From: Rattus norvegicus
Lineage: Eukaryota; Chordata; Mammalia; Rodentia; Muridae
Assembly (NCBI RefSeq): GCF_036323735.1
Contig: NC_086032.1
Span: forward strand, 52,850,599 to 52,914,598
Direction of reading: 5' to 3'
DNA length: 64,000 bases
The translations under genes were made by a program, and so were the position numbers. Below are positions 1 to 12,760 of this stretch, piece by piece (the stretch's first letter is position 1; every line of letters begins with the position of its first letter). The notes under the pieces were generated by a model. That model was not told where the DNA came from. It searched no databases and worked only from the letters and a program-made list of their open reading frames with translations.

Positions 1-725
1 AGGTAGAAGTATATATTTGATCCAATGAAATTGAATTTCATATGTGTTTATGCTTAGTAGTTCTCATAATCCCTGAGTAGTACCTTCAGGTCATACACAG
101 AATATTTGATATAATTTAAAGTAAATGTACAAATCCTTTGGGATCATCCGAAACATTGAATAAAATTTTTATCAATAGCCATTAAACTTGTGTGATTGGT
201 GTGAGGCTATATATAACCACACATGACATGAAAGGGATAACATGAGTTGAGAGATGCTATGGGCTTTTGATAACTCTATCATGGATTATTTTATAATGTG
301 AATACAAGCCCTTTAAGCAGGAGAATGCTATTGCTACATCAATAACTCAGTTTTTATAAAGGGTCTTTATAGATTTTGGAAAAGAAAATCCTCACAAGTC
401 TAGAATTAGGAGATGAACATGAACATTTGATTGTTAGCCCTTGACTTGTAATTGTGGCAACTCAAACTGGATTAGAGCAATGGAGACTGAAAATCCCTAG
501 ATTCTGAATCAATTTTTAAAATGTTCAGGGAGTCTAATAGACTGTTGAGCATTATAGGAGAAAGCAAAGAGGACTACATCAAGATCACAACAGCATGAAT
601 TTATTTTTCTTCTAAAAAATATTACTGATGATAAAATTATTTGTCCTGACAATCAGATACTTGCTCACACATAGGCTAGATATATTTTCTTATATTTTTC
701 ATGGGTGATTGGAGCTGATCATATT
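1..725. other. Intergenic sequence, no gene recognised
   Basis: AT-rich sequence with no convincing ORF, RNA gene or recognisable repeat. I see nothing here that can be supported. Confidence 0.6.
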
Positions 726-730
726 ATGAA

Positions 731-1340
731 TGTTAATTGTACCCCACATCACCCCCCAAAAAACAATCGCTTACATGAGAGTGTCTGCACATGGTTCCTG
801 GGAATCTGCTCCCCAGTTGGTTCTGATTGGTAAATTAATTTGCCAACAGCCAATGGCTTGGGAGGACAAACAGAGAGTTGGGGTTTTAGGATTTCCTGGG
901 CTCGGGAATCTGAAGGAGAAGAAGGAGATCTGCCCTGCTGGGAGAGTGTGGAGGACAGGAGAGAAGCCACACTTGAGAAGAGTGGAGGAAACAGAGATGT
1001 AGCTGCCATGTGAAGGAGCCAGGAGAGTGTGGCTTAGAGGGCTTTCCAACTGGATCTAGAGGTGCCAAGATAGAAGGTAGAATTTAGTAAGTAATAACTT
1101 GAGATCATCAGCAGGAGGTAGATTAACAGAACGGAGGTCAGGCAGTGATCCAGCTGTTTTGCTGTTTAAGGCATATTAAAAGATAAAGGTTGCATGTATG
1201 TGTGTCTTCATTTGGGAACATAATCCATAGGGGAGGGTATCAAGCTTGCTGCTTGGGTGTATTTATTAATAATTACTTATATTAGTGGCACCCAATGTGT
1301 ATGTCAAGAATTACTCTTTTCAATTTAATTGGAGATTCCT
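731..1340 (+). mobile_element. ERVK-like LTR with primer-binding-site-like remnant
   Basis: The segment starts TGTTAATT and contains the CCAAT-rich phrases (TCTGATTGGTAAATTAA, AACAGCCAATGGC) I associate with rodent RMER17/BGLII-type class II LTRs. It ends in an AT-rich stretch near 1284. Directly after it comes TGGCACCCAATGTG, which resembles the tRNA-Lys-type primer-binding site of ERVK elements. Only about 50 bp of possible internal sequence follows. It shares general architecture with the solo LTR at 13650-14197. No flanking duplication was found, so the boundaries and the family name are inference. Confidence 0.4.
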
Positions 1341-1482
1341 CAAAGGAATAAATATTGCTTCCCTTTAAGATTAGGAGGTGGGGAGAATTGGTCTCTTAGC
1401 AGAGCTGACCATGTGGCACTCTCCAAACTGTGGAAATTCTGAGCTCCTTCTGTGACTTGGCAGTCATTAGTTAACAGGCTAC

Positions 1483-2262
1483 ACACATGGTATGCACTCA
1501 TTGATAAGTGGCTATTAGCCCAAATGCATGAATTACCCTAGATGCATAGAACACATAAAATTCAAGACAGATGATCAAAATGCAAATGCCTCACTCCTTC
1601 TTTAAAAGGGGAACAAGAATACCCTTGGCAGGGAAGAGAGAGGCAAAGAATAAAACAGAGACTGAAGGAACACCCATTCAGAGCCTGCCCCACATGTGGC
1701 CCATACATATACAGCCACCCAATTAGACAAGATGGATGAAGCAAAGAAGTGCAGGCAGACAGGAGCAAGATGTAGATCTCTCCTGAGAGACACAGCCAGA
1801 ATACAGCAAATACAGAGGCGAATGCCAGCAGCAAACCACTGAACTGTGAATAGGACCCGCGTTGAAGGAATCAGAGAAAGACCTGGAAAGCTTGAAGGGG
1901 CTCGAGACCCCATATGAACAACAGTGCCAAGCAACCAGAGCTTCCAGGGACTAAGCCACTACCTAAAGACTGTACATGGACTGACCCTGGACTCTGACCT
2001 CATAGGTAGCATTGAATATCCTAGTAAGATCACCAGTTTAAGGGGAAGCCCTGTGTCCTGCTAAGACTGAACCCCCAGTGAACGTGATTGTTGGGGGGAG
2101 GGCGGCAAAGGGGGGAGAATGGGGAGGGGAACACCCATATAGAGGGGGAGGGGGAGGGGCTAGGGTGATGTTGGCCCGGAAACCGGGAAAGGGAATAACA
2201 CTCAATATGTAAATAAGAAATACTCAAGTTAATAAAAAAATAAAATAAAATAAAAAAAAGAG
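1483..2262 (+). mobile_element. 5'-truncated L1: last bases of ORF2 plus 3' UTR
   Basis: The sequence matches the ends of the full-length L1s later in the window, starting at the last ORF2 codons (ATTGATAAGTGGCTATTAG) and continuing through the whole 3' UTR. It has the G-rich polypurine tract at about 2090-2165 and the CTCAAGTTAATAAAA end, then an A-rich tail at 2230-2262. It has no coding capacity: the ORFs on either strand are translations of the 3' UTR. No clear TSD was found. Confidence 0.9.
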
Positions 2263-2546
2263 TATTAAAAGAAAGATGTGAATGGAGGAGTTGATGGAAA
2301 TTTAAGAAGTCAAGGCTTCACAAGCAACTTGACTCTTGGATTATATGAATTGTGGGATAGCTTAGCATACATTAATTCATAAACTAGTCTGAAAATAGGC
2401 TCACATAGAAAATAGAAGAGGATTTAATAGAAATTAAATATATAGGAAAGGATGTTAATCAAAGTTATATAAAAAAGAGGATATAATTATATATACACAA
2501 ATACTAATCTCCTTGGTAGGGAGAAATAAAGAAAAATGGCACTTTT

Positions 2547-3258
2547 TAATTGGATATTTTATTTATTTAATTTCAAATGTTATCCCCTTTTTAGGTTTCC
2601 CTTCTGCAAACCCCTTATCCCATACCCCCTTACCCTGCTTCTATGAGGGTGTTCCCCCACCCACCCATCCACCGACTCCTGCGTCACTGCTCTAGCATTT
2701 CTCTACACTGAGACATCAAACCTTCACAGGACCAAGGGCCTTTGCTCCAGTTGATATCAGATGAGGTTCCATCAACTCCTTCAGTTCTTCTCTTAACTTC
2801 TCCATTGGGGTCCCTGTGATTAGTCAGATAGTTACCTTGAAGCATTCACATTTGTATTGGTCACAATCTGGCTGAGTCTCTCAGGAAACAGCTGTATCTT
2901 GTCAGCCAGCACTTCTTGGCATGAGCAATAGTGTCTGGCTTTGGTGTCTACACTTAGAATGGATCCTTGGGTGGGGCAGTCTCTGGATGGCCTTTCCTTC
3001 AGTCTCTGCTCCATTCTTTGTCCAAGTATTTCCTTTAGACAGGAGCAATTCTGGGTTAAATATTTTGAGATGGATAGGTGGCCCCCATCCCTCAACCAGT
3101 GGGCCATGCCTATGTTCTGGATATAATCTCAACAGGTTTCCTTCCCCTTTATGATGTATTTTAGCTAAATTCATCCCCGTGAAATCCTGGGCAGCTCTTG
3201 CTTTTTTGGCTTCTTGGACTTTCTGGTTGCTACCTCCAGTTCCCTTCCCCTGAGAATG
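2547..3258 (-). mobile_element. Old L1 (Lx-type) 3' UTR fragment
   Basis: Read on the minus strand this is the 3' UTR of an older rodent L1. On the plus strand it starts with the poly(T)-derived phrase TTGGATATTTTATTTATTTA, then the pyrimidine-rich block. Landmark phrases include CTATGAGGGTGTTCCCCCACCC, GACCAAGGGCC, ATGGATCC and GGGGCAGTCTCTGGATGGCC. The same phrases recur in the minus-strand copies at 12952 and 20568. It is diverged and carries small deletions. ORFs across it are not genes. Confidence 0.8.
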
Positions 3259-3429
3259 GCATTGCTTTAAGAATAGAAAGGTGAAATAGTGATGTGTGTT
3301 TTTTAGTATACTTGGGAAAATAAAGAAATACAGGTCTTCCATTTCAAATGTAGGAAACATAGAAAAGGAGATAGAGAAAAACTCTATTTCACCAAATAAT
3401 AAAGAGACATTAATAGACAAACACTTATC

Positions 3430-4172
3430 AATATTAGCTAAAAGACAGGGAGAATATCTAAATTAACAAAATCAGAATATAAATGAGGAATATAACAACA
3501 GAAATTGAGGAAATACCGAGTCTCATAAGGATATACTTCAAAAGTCTGTACTCTACCAAATTGGAAAATCTAAGTGAAAGTTACAGTGTTCTAGATAGAG
3601 ACAACTTACAAAGGTAAGTCAAGAACACATAAACAATTTAAATATATTTTAACTGATTTTGAAACAGAAGCAATCATAAGAAGTTTCCCAAACAAACGTC
3701 CCAAGGCCAAATTGCTTTAGCACAAAATTCTACCAGACTTTCAAAGACAAATTAACACCGTTATTCCTTGAACGATCCCACACAATGGAAACTATAGGAA
3801 CATTACCTAATTCATTTTTTGAGGCACAGACCACATAAAGACTCAACAATGAAAGATAATTATAGACCAATTTCACTTATGAACAAAAATGCAAAACTAC
3901 TCAATTACAAACCAAATATAAAAATATATAATAAAAATCATCCATTATGAAGAAGTTAGGCTTCATCCTAATGATTCAAGAATGGTTCCATATACAAAAA
4001 CTAGTAAATGCCATGTGAAAGGTAAAAGAAACACAAGATCATATCAGTAGATGTAGAAAAGTTCTTGGATAAAATTCCAAGCACTTTCATGATAGAAGTA
4101 CTAGGGATATTAGGAACTCAAGGGTGATACCTGATCATAGTAAAGTCAAATTTCAGGAAGTTGACAGCCAAC
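3430..4172 (+). pseudogene. Degenerate L1 ORF2 fragment (old subfamily)
   Basis: A heavily mutated copy of the ORF2 segment from the spacer after the endonuclease into the reverse transcriptase. Recognisable landmarks include the LNKIRNE-equivalent (3460s), the ILPNSFYE-equivalent (about 3800), the FRPISLMN-equivalent (about 3865) and the region before RT motif A (about 4050). Stops and frameshifts are frequent. It may belong to the same old element as 5066-7600, because both lie on the same strand in the same order, but about 1.2 kb of ORF2 between them is absent or replaced. Confidence 0.7.
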
Positions 4173-4713
4173 AATGTACTGGTGAATTAATAAAACCACT
4201 TTGGCTCCTGGTGGGGTGCACAAGTGCTCCACCCACCCAAGGCAAGAGCTCTCTGGAATCACAAATCACACCCCCCCAACACACACCAGCTCAGTTTGAG
4301 ATGTCTTGACTAGCTTAAAGGCTAGGCATTTCTAGTTCTCCCTGATGTTATCATTCATTCTATCCTCCAACTTTCCTGAGTCAACTTGCTAAATCACACT
4401 TTCACCCCTACTACCCGAGACACAATCAGGAAAGTGATCCCTACAGCCATTTTCCCATATCCTTACATGTAGGCAGGGCAGGCCTTTACATTTAATCTTT
4501 CTTTCGACTTTGTCATTATGGTGAATTTATCTCCCCCCTCCTTCCCAGTCCCTCCTGCAATCTAAATATCCTGCTTCTGTCTTTCTGCTCAGTCATCGGT
4601 TGTACAGCAATTCCTTATTATTAATCAAAGCCAGCTGGAGGCAGGGAGTCTCAGTTTAGAAAGTGTGACTTTTTGGGAGTCAAAATAAGACAAAGCATTA
4701 GAACAAATCTGCA
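4173..4713. other. Unclassified segment, possibly a rodent MER-type repeat
   Basis: This segment interrupts the old L1. It includes a pyrimidine-rich block (4530-4600) and phrases such as TTTCTGCTCAGTCAT and ACAAAGCATTAGAACAAA that look like a rodent medium-reiteration repeat (RMER1 is my guess). I cannot assign it firmly, and it contains no gene. Confidence 0.3.
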
Positions 4714-4758
4714 ACACAACCAACCAACCAAACAAACAACAAAACAAACAAACAAAAA
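4714..4758. repeat. (CAAA)n / (CCAA)n simple repeat
   Basis: A run of CCAACCAACCAAACAAACAAC-like units, possibly the tail of the preceding repeat. Confidence 0.8.
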
Positions 4759-4774
4759 GTAGAACAGCTTAAAC

Positions 4775-4960
4775 TGTAAAGAGCTTCTGGAGTTTGTGTG
4801 CCCTGGGGCCACCTGGCAGGTTGCTTGGAGCAGAAAAGTTGTTCTTACCTCTGCTCTCAGGTGTAGGTGATTCTAGAGATTGGCTTTCAGCTCTGGGTGC
4901 TGCAGAAACTTGAAGGGTCCTGCCCCTCACTGTTCCTAGGTCCCTGTTCTCAGCAGGCAC
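4775..4960 (-). mobile_element. Antisense fragment of an old L1 5' UTR monomer
   Basis: The reverse complement contains the monomer core seen in the L1 5' UTRs at 41330 and 41930: a CAGAGGTAAGA splice-donor-like site, then a match to AACTTTTCTGCTCCAAG and a CCTGCCAGGTGG-type stretch. It is diverged and short. The neighbouring 66-codon minus-strand ORF is not a gene. Confidence 0.55.
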
Positions 4961-5065
4961 AGATGGCATGAAACAATTTCCTCTTGGGTCAGGAAAGTGG
5001 GCAGAAATTATTCATCACATCTGGGTTCTCAGGAGTGTTGGCACTTCTCTAGAAGATTTTTGAAT

Positions 5066-7600
5066 CAGGAATGAGAAATGTCTAAAAGCACTAAAAGAAA
5101 TGTTCAATGTCCTTAGCTAACAGAGAAATACATATCAAAACTGAAAGTCCCCCGGAGCATGGAGACCCTTTTCTCGGTATGACAAGACGCCCAAGAACTC
5201 AGGAGAGACTGATTTGATGCAATCAACAAGAGGTTTATTGATGGGGACTACAGAAACGAGGGCACTGGGGACCAGACATTTATCCTATGCAGGGGTAGAG
5301 GAGTTCAACTTCGAATGGTTGGAAGAAGGGGTATTTAAAGGAAAAAGCATACTGGATCACAAGGAAGAACCTCCTTTTTCTCGTGATTGTTCTCTAAGAT
5401 TTTAATCTAACTTTATGGTTAACCAGTTCCTTCTACTATGATCAGCTGCTATTATGGTCAGCTCCTATTATGGTTAGCTAGTTTCTGGAACAAAGTGGCT
5501 GAACCAGCTGGTGCAATTATTCTTTCTGTGATCAGCTATTTTCCAGAACAGGCAGTTCCAGGACCTGCTTTTGGCTTCAACTTTTGTCTAAGGAGGAATT
5601 TTAAACTTTTCCTTCAAAACCTATTCTATGATTCATTCTTATACCTATCAGAATGGCTAAGATCAGTAACGCAAGTGATGGATCATTCTGGCAAGAATGC
5701 AAAGCATGGGAGACACCCTTCCATTGCTGGTAGGGATTACATACTTGTACAGACATTATGACAATTCATATTCAGTTCCTCTGATGACTGTGAACCAATT
5801 TATTTCTAGACACAATTTTTTCAGTCTTAGGCATATGTCCAAAGGATACTCCATGTTACTGTAAGGATAGTTTCTTAACCATGTGCATTATAGATTTATT
5901 CATAATATCATGAAAGTAAAAACAACAGTCCCTCAACTGAAGAATACATAAACCTATGTGGTTCTTTAACCAAGTAAAGTATGACTCAGCTGTTAAGAAA
6001 ACATCATTTTAAAATATACTGGGATATGGAATCACTAGAAAAAAATCATCCTTAATAAGGTAAATCAGATTCAGGAGAAAAATATAGTATGTATTCAATT
6101 AAGTACATGGATATTAACAATAAGTACATAATTACCAAGGAACAATTCATTGCATAGAACGTTTAGGTTAATAGGAGAGATCTAGTAGGAAAAGGAAAAT
6201 GGAATTCACTTATACACTTTTTGAGCAGATTAGGGGAAGGTGCTGACAGGATCAGGAAGAATCAAGAGATGGGAATGGGATGGAAGGATAGAGTAAGAGA
6301 AGAGATTTCCTGAATTCATGAGACATTTGTAGGGTTGTGTATAAACCTAGTGTAGTGGGAATATCCTGAGCTATATAAAACTGATCCTAGTGAAGACTCC
6401 TTGTAATGGGGATTGAGGAGTCTCACAGGACATCTCTTGAAGCAAGAATTGACTTCCAATGGCATGACTGAGTTGCATATTTTATGTTTGGGACAAGGAT
6501 GATCTTACGAAGATCCCCAAATTACCCAGATATATACTAGGGCAGGAAGATGCTCTCTGCCAACTGACAAAAGGATCTTGTGAGTGAAGACACTATCTTC
6601 ATGTTATTTAAAGTGGACAGGTTGAGGTGGTGCCCACATGGAGCCTTCACTCTTGTGATCTAGTCTCTTTGGTGTGAAAAGGTATTCTGCAGACTACCAA
6701 AAGAGAAACATAAACAAAAAACAGCCACAAAACCATTGATCAACAATTCATCCTGCCTTCAAGGTGTTTTGGGGCAATCTTGGCACAAAATTTGTAGAAC
6801 GGGCTAACCAATATCTGATTTAACTTGAGGATCATTAAAGAAGAACTAGCCCATCCCTGACATTCTTTGAATGATTAAGAAACAGACTGCATTGCCCAGA
6901 GACCTAAGGTAAAACTAAACATGCACGGCTGTCCTGAAAAAAAAATCAACGAAAGATTCCTAATGTTATAATCATAGGCTGAATACTTGTCCAGTCATCA
7001 TCAGAGAGGCTTCCACTGGCAACAGATGGATGTATATGGAAAAAAATCAAATTTGAAGGTTTCCATTCAGTCCTTTCCTTGGAGCTTGGATAATATGGTG
7101 AAAGAGTGAGAAAGATTGTAGAAGTCAGATAAGTTGAGGACATCTAGAGAACATGGCCAACTAAATTAGTAAGCTGGGTACATATGGTCTCATTCAGACT
7201 GCAGTAGCAAGCACTGGGCCTGCATTTGGTCTGCACCTGGTCCTCTATTTATATGTTATAGCTGTTAGTTTGCTGTTTTTGTCAGAATCCTAAATGTGGG
7301 TGTCGATATGTCTTTAAGTCCTTTGCCTGCCCTTAAGACTTTTAATACTGTTGGGTTACTTTGTCCCGCTTCAGGGTAAGGACACTTGCCTTATTTTATT
7401 GTATTCTATTACATCACACTGCTTGATTCCTCTTAGAGGCCTTATCTTTTCTGATGGCAGATGGAGGAGGATTGGATGTGCTGTAGATGGGAGATATTGT
7501 GGGGAGGGGGACATGGGAGGAATGGAGGGAGGAGAAAACTGTTGGAAAGCATTATATAAAAGAACTTATTTTAAGATATTCATTGGAAATGCAGAGGTAC
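5066..7600 (+). mobile_element. Old L1 (Lx8/Lx9-like) 3' part, interrupted by an LTR
   Basis: ORF2 3'-terminal sequence appears at 5085-5141 (equivalent of CKKMFNILSYQ) and resumes at 5621 with CTATCAGAATGGCTAAGATCA, the usual L1 phrase. From about 6100 the sequence follows an old rodent L1 3' UTR: an AAACTGATCCTAGTGAAGACTCC-like stretch near 6380, GTGGTGCCCACATGGAG (6630), AATATCTGATTTAACTTGAGG (6810), CAGTCATCATCAGAGAGGCTTCC (6995), and a G-rich terminus (7460-7540). Everything is strongly diverged, so ORFs here are fortuitous. The 3' UTR assignment is from memory of Lx consensus sequences. Confidence 0.65.
5142..5616 (-). mobile_element. ERV1 (gammaretrovirus-like) solo LTR
   Basis: A 475-bp LTR in minus orientation, bounded by a 4-bp duplication AAAC (5138-5141 and 5617-5620), the size expected for gammaretroviral integration. 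It starts TGAAAG and ends TTCA on the plus strand. Read on the minus strand it has a TATA-like box (CTTTAAATAC, 5331-5340), a poly(A) signal AATAAA (5234-5239) followed by CCTCTTG, and a GGGGGACTTTCA end. That is the same terminal arrangement as murine-leukaemia-type LTRs. No internal retroviral sequence remains. Confidence 0.85.
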
Positions 7601-7631
7601 ATTGTGTTTAAAGTTAGGATGTCTGTGCATG

Positions 7632-7633
<2 letters not shown>

Positions 7634-7679
<46 letters not shown>
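7634..7679. repeat. (TG)n microsatellite
   Basis: About 23 uninterrupted TG units, followed by a degenerate TG/CATG-rich tail to about 7745. The ORF across it (CVCVCV) is a translation of the repeat. Confidence 0.97.
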
Positions 7680-7680
<1 letters not shown>

Positions 7681-8017
7681 ATGCATGTGTTTACATGCGT
7701 GCATGCCTATGTGTGAATGTGTCTGAGTGTGGGTTTGTGTGTTTATATTTGAGTTCTGAAATGTAATTCACTTCTGGAGGATCTGTAATTCCAAATTATT
7801 GGCTTTTATGACAAGAAATGTTCAAAGAGCTAAAGGTACAATAGGACAGGATCACCTGTGTTAACTTAATTAAAATAATTTTGCAGTAGGAGCCATTTTA
7901 ATGGAAGTAGCTATTGATAGCCATATATGCTATAGGTAAATGAACCAAGATTTAAAAAAAGTCATGGAAAGAACCTACTCCAAAAAAGGTTGCATATGGA
8001 ACATTATGTGTTCATAC

Positions 8018-8435
8018 TTAAGAATATTTTTTAAATTTTATTTTTCTCTCAAATACTTTACCCCAACCCAACCACAGCTTTGACTTTCTTACTCCTCCCA
8101 GTCCACCCTTCAAATTCTCCTATACCACAGATCTACTCTGCTTCTATTTTCCTTCAGAAAAGAGCAGACCTCCCAGGGATATCAACTGAATACAGAATAG
8201 TAGGTCACAATAAGAGTAGGTCCAAATGCTTTTATCAAGGCTGAATGAGGCAACTGCCTTGCAAGAAAACGGTTCCAGAACAGGAAAATAATCAGAGTTA
8301 ACTCCTACTCCCATTGTCAGGAGTCCCACAAGAATTCCTAGCTATATAAGCATAACATTTATGCAGAAAACCTAGGTAAGGTCAATGTCAATTTCTTGAT
8401 TGTTCTTTAATTCCCTGTGAACCTCTATGAACAAT
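8018..8435 (-). mobile_element. Old L1 (Lx8/Lx9-like) 3' UTR fragment
   Basis: On the plus strand the landmarks run in the antisense order of the old 3' UTR: the pyrimidine block CCTCCCAGTCCACCC, then AAAAGAGCAGACCTCCCAGGGATATCAAC, AAGGCTGAATGAGGCAAC, GTCAGGAGTCCCACAAGAA and ATAACATTTATGCAGAAAACCTAGGT. These match my memory of the common rodent Lx8/Lx9 consensus. It is diverged and contains no gene. Confidence 0.7.
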
Positions 8436-9207
8436 TTTAGTACTGAATAAATAATGTAAAAGCATGGGTTGTAAAAAGACAAAAATTATTATTTGCCTTT
8501 TTATACTCTGTTTTATTATTATTTTGTAGTTCTACCAACAAGAAAACTAAAGTTGACACAACTTGATATCTTTGACTCACTTATTGGGACTAATAGCTAA
8601 AAGGAAATGTTGGTAGGTTCATTATACTGTATTGCTGTTGCCATTTTTCTGCCTGTACTTATTCCAAGATTTTTTTCGTTTTATACTTTTTAATACAGAC
8701 TGGCTACTTGGTTATCTGCAGAGATGTGGTTAGAACACCTAACTTTCACCAGATTTTTGGTACAGTCAAATTGTTTGGAGAACAGCCTGTTTGAGTTGAT
8801 TACTATGAATTTCTGTGGTGAAGCCGTCTATTCCATGTCTGGAGCATCATTTGATGGTCTTACCTTTCTGGCTTTCCATATGGAGAAGATGCTCTTTGCC
8901 CTGTGAAGTGAACTGTTTCAGAATGTTTGCACTCTGAAACCACCAGCCAAAATCAAACTATGCCAGTCTATCTGGTACTTTGATCAAATTGATGCAATGG
9001 TGAGTGAGATTCTTAGTATACTAATGATAAAGCTTCTCACATACCAGACTTAATTGTAAAACAGTTGAATGGCTAGTGAAAACTATATTAATTAATGAAT
9101 ATCTGTATTTTATAGGAATTTATTTGGCTATGAATTGAAGAATATTATCACAATGATTTTAAACAGCATCTAAAATTCCATGAAATTTAAGCATGAGATT
9201 TTAAAAT
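8436..9207. other. No recognised feature
   Basis: A 60-codon ORF at 8724-8906 resembles nothing I know and has no supporting context. The rest is AT-rich unique-looking sequence. Confidence 0.5.

Positions 9208-9244
<37 letters not shown>
9208..9244. repeat. (GT)n microsatellite
   Basis: About 18 GT units. Confidence 0.97.
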
Positions 9245-9246
<2 letters not shown>

Positions 9247-11655
9247 TTAAAATATGTACAATTTGATTGTAATATAGAATTACCGGGAAAAAAAGTTATT
9301 TCCTATCCTCAGGGCTATAGTTGATATTAGAACTTGATGCAAAGTTCCATGAGAGTATCAGATGCAGAAGTCTGTACAACCTAACAATAGTGAGCATTTT
9401 ACTTCCGATTTATTTATTATCCACAAAACCATGTGTATTTCATGCAATGGAAACATTGGGCTAGACAAGATTCTTAAATTTGTCTCATTGTAGAAGGCAT
9501 TTACTTATCCCTTAGCTCCTTGAATACAATGGGGAACTGAATAACAGGTTGGAAATGTCAGTTTTCCTGACAGATCCTGACAATGACCAGGTTGGGTATC
9601 AGCAGACACTTCTCCCTTAAATGTACTTCACTGAACAAGACAATATATGATAATGCTATTTCACTGACCTTAACCTGCTTCCTGTCATGGGCTTAAATTA
9701 GTCAGACATTTATTCAAAACAGTAAAATCTCCATGGTTTAAAATGGCACAGGAATAACCCGTACAAAACTTTGTCAAAGAAAAGTGCAGTGTGTTCAACT
9801 ACTTTTTAAAAGGAAGGATGAGGAGTTTTTGGGAGGTCCTTTGTTCTAACATGTATAACAAAATCAGATTTAGGCAGAACAGTTAATGAAAAAGTTCTCA
9901 TTCCAGTATGTGCTCTGCTCAGCAGGGCATTGTTCAGGCCTGATTCTAGGTAGCAAGCTTATCTCTGTGTTTTTCATCATAGGCACTGGATGGATTTATA
10001 AGATATCCCACCATTCTTTCCTATACTGTTTTGGTGAGAAAATTACGTAAGCATTTTATCCCCTTTAAAAGTTAATTGCTATGTTAATATTTCAATTGCT
10101 TAGTTTTTATATTGCCTCAATGTCAACATTTAATATCCTGTTCATTGTAAAATATTTACACACATATACTCTCTCCAAGCTCACATCTGTAAAAGAAACG
10201 TAAATCATATGTATCAGTTACATAAAGACACACCTCTCAGTGACACAAATTATACAATCATAGTATATAATTTTGGACTTTAATACTTATGGTTTTATCT
10301 TAAAATTAAAATTGGAACAACTTTCAAAATTAAACCTCAAACATACAGATGGTTCAAATTCACAGAAACAGCACCCACTGGTTTAAAATAAATATGACAT
10401 TTCATATTTGATTTTCACTTCAGTTTATCATTTGAAGTGTGTGTACTTAGCCTGATGGTGTGATTACCCTCCTAATGAGAAGGGCATTTAAATCCCATGC
10501 ATATGCATACAACTTTAAGAAACATTTCACTCCTTGAACTGCCTTGTATTAATTTATGTGTATGTGGGTGGAAGACACTCAGAACATTATATGTTTGCTA
10601 CCACAGGATATTTTCTGTAGATATATGGTGGAGAAAAGTGATTGCCTAGAAACAGAGCTGCTATTGTAAAATCCTGATGACATTAGTCACTAACAACTTT
10701 CCTATCACAAATGGTCTTATTGTTTATTGTCAGATATCTTGGTTTAGTCCTAGAATGCTTGGCATCTGTATTTATTTAGCCATTTTAGAAGACAGCATAA
10801 CAGTAGCTGATAGGCTGATAGCACTAACTTAATATGAGGTCAAACTTCAGCTGAAACCCCTACAGTTTAATTTTGCCTGGTTTTAATTTTAAATGTGTCA
10901 GTCAGTACTTCCAAGTGATAGCTTTACATTCCCTTTGCCATTATGAGAACCCAAGATAATTTTAACAAGAGAGAAACGAGGATAAATATAGCAAATAGAT
11001 TCTATATTTCCCTGTAATTAATTTCTTTATCAGAGTATTTTAATTTACTTTCATCAGAGTCACATTAAAATAAATACCTACACCATTATTGTCAAGGGAT
11101 ATATACAAATACAGACACCATCCCTTTACCAATACTCACATTTTTATATTTTATATCCCCTTCATTACCAAATTCATATTTTAATGTGTAATTTAAGATA
11201 CATGCATATACTTCCCTTAAAGCAATTTTTGTCTTCAAGTAAACTTATCAATACAATAGTTATATTCCTTAACTACTATAATTTCTTAAAAACAGTTACA
11301 ATATGGATCTACTTTTGATGTTATACAGCAATGCTTTGTTTTATATTTGCAAATAATGCTGACTTTTATTCCTGTAGGTAATGTACCTGCTATACCGTGT
11401 CCATTTCTCTTATTCTAGGCACGTGATTTTAAAATAAAAATTGGGTGAATGTTGCTTGAAAAGACCTCATTTGTATTTCACTATCTATAAACAACCTATC
11501 AAATGCTTTCAAATCCACCTGCAAAAAATTATTTTAAAAAGGGTAAACATTCATGTTTTCCCATTTCATTCCTTATGCACAGAATAATTCTTTTTTTTTA
11601 GAGTGTGTATCAAGTAACACTGGGATAAATGTACTGAGGCTGCTATTATGGTCTC
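9245..11655. other. Long unique-looking intergenic stretch
   Basis: 2.4 kb of AT-rich DNA with no ORF of note, no simple repeat and no L1, LTR or SINE that I can recognise. It is the longest repeat-free stretch in the window. Confidence 0.5.
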
Positions 11656-11659
11656 ATAA

Positions 11660-12760
11660 AAATTGTTGGTGGGATTGCAGACTGGCACAACCATTCTGGA
11701 AATCAGTGTGGAGGTTCCTCAGAAAATTGGACGTTGCACTACCTAAGGACCCAGCTATACCTCTCTTCAGCATATACTCAAAAGATGCTCCACTATGTTC
11801 ACAGCACCCTTATTTATAATAGCCAGAAGCTGGAAAGAACCCAGATGCCCTTCAACAGAGGAATGGATACAGAAAATGTTGTAGATCTGCACAATGGAAT
11901 ACTACTCCGCTATCAAAAACAATGACTTTAAGAAATTCATAGGCAAATGGATGGGACTGGAAAATATCATCCTGAGTGAGGTAACACAATCACAGAAAAA
12001 CACAAATGGTATGCACTCATAGATAAGTTGCTATTAGCCCAAATGCTTGAATTACCCTAAATGCACAGAACACATGAAACTCAAGAAGGATGACCAAAAT
12101 GTGGATGCTTCACTCCTTCTTTAAAAGGGGAACAAGAATACCCCTGGGAGGGGATAGGGAGGCAAAGTTTAGAACAGATGCAGAAGGAACACCCATTCAG
12201 AGCCTGCCCCACATGTGGCCCATACATATACAGCCACTAAACTAGATAAGATGGATGAAGCAAAGAAGTACAGGCAGACAGGAACTGGATGTAGATCTCT
12301 CCAGAGAGACATAGCCAGAATACAGCAAATACATAGGCGAATGACAGCATTAAACCATTGAACTGAGAACAGGACCCCTGTTGAATGAATCTTAGAAAGG
12401 ACTGAAAGAGCTTGGAGGGACTTGAGACCCATATGAACAATAATGCCAAGCAACCAGAGCTTCCAAGAACTAAGCCACTACCCAAAGACTATACATAGAC
12501 TGACCCTGGGCTCCAACTGCATAGGTAGCAATAAATAGCCAAGTAAGAGCACCAGTGAAATGGGAAGCCCTTGTTCCTGCCAAGGCTGTACCCACTGTGA
12601 ACGGGATTCATGTAGGGAGGGCAGTAATGGGAGGAGGATTGGGAGGGGAACACCCATATAGAATGGGAGGGGGAGGGGATAGGGAGAGTTTAGCATGAAA
12701 ACCGGTAAAGGGAATAACAATTGAAATGTAAATAAGAAATACCCATATTAATAAAAATGG
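11660..12760 (+). mobile_element. 5'-truncated L1: ORF2 C-terminus and 3' UTR
   Basis: Starts near the zinc-knuckle-coding region of ORF2 (the equivalent of HCWWDCRLVKPFWKSVWRF, 11663-11720) and runs to the ORF2 end (about 12033). The complete 3' UTR follows, with its G-rich tract (12610-12680) and the AATAAAAA end at 12749-12757. It is diverged from the young elements, with frameshifts in ORF2. An A-run at 12779-12786, after about 20 bp of non-L1 sequence, may mark the true tail. No TSD was found. Confidence 0.9.

Noticed and set aside
7487..7726. ORF rich in CVCVCV
   Set aside because: It is the translation of the (TG)n microsatellite.
8724..8906. 60-codon ORF as a small gene
   Set aside because: No motif, no promoter or splice context, and nothing recognisable in the protein.
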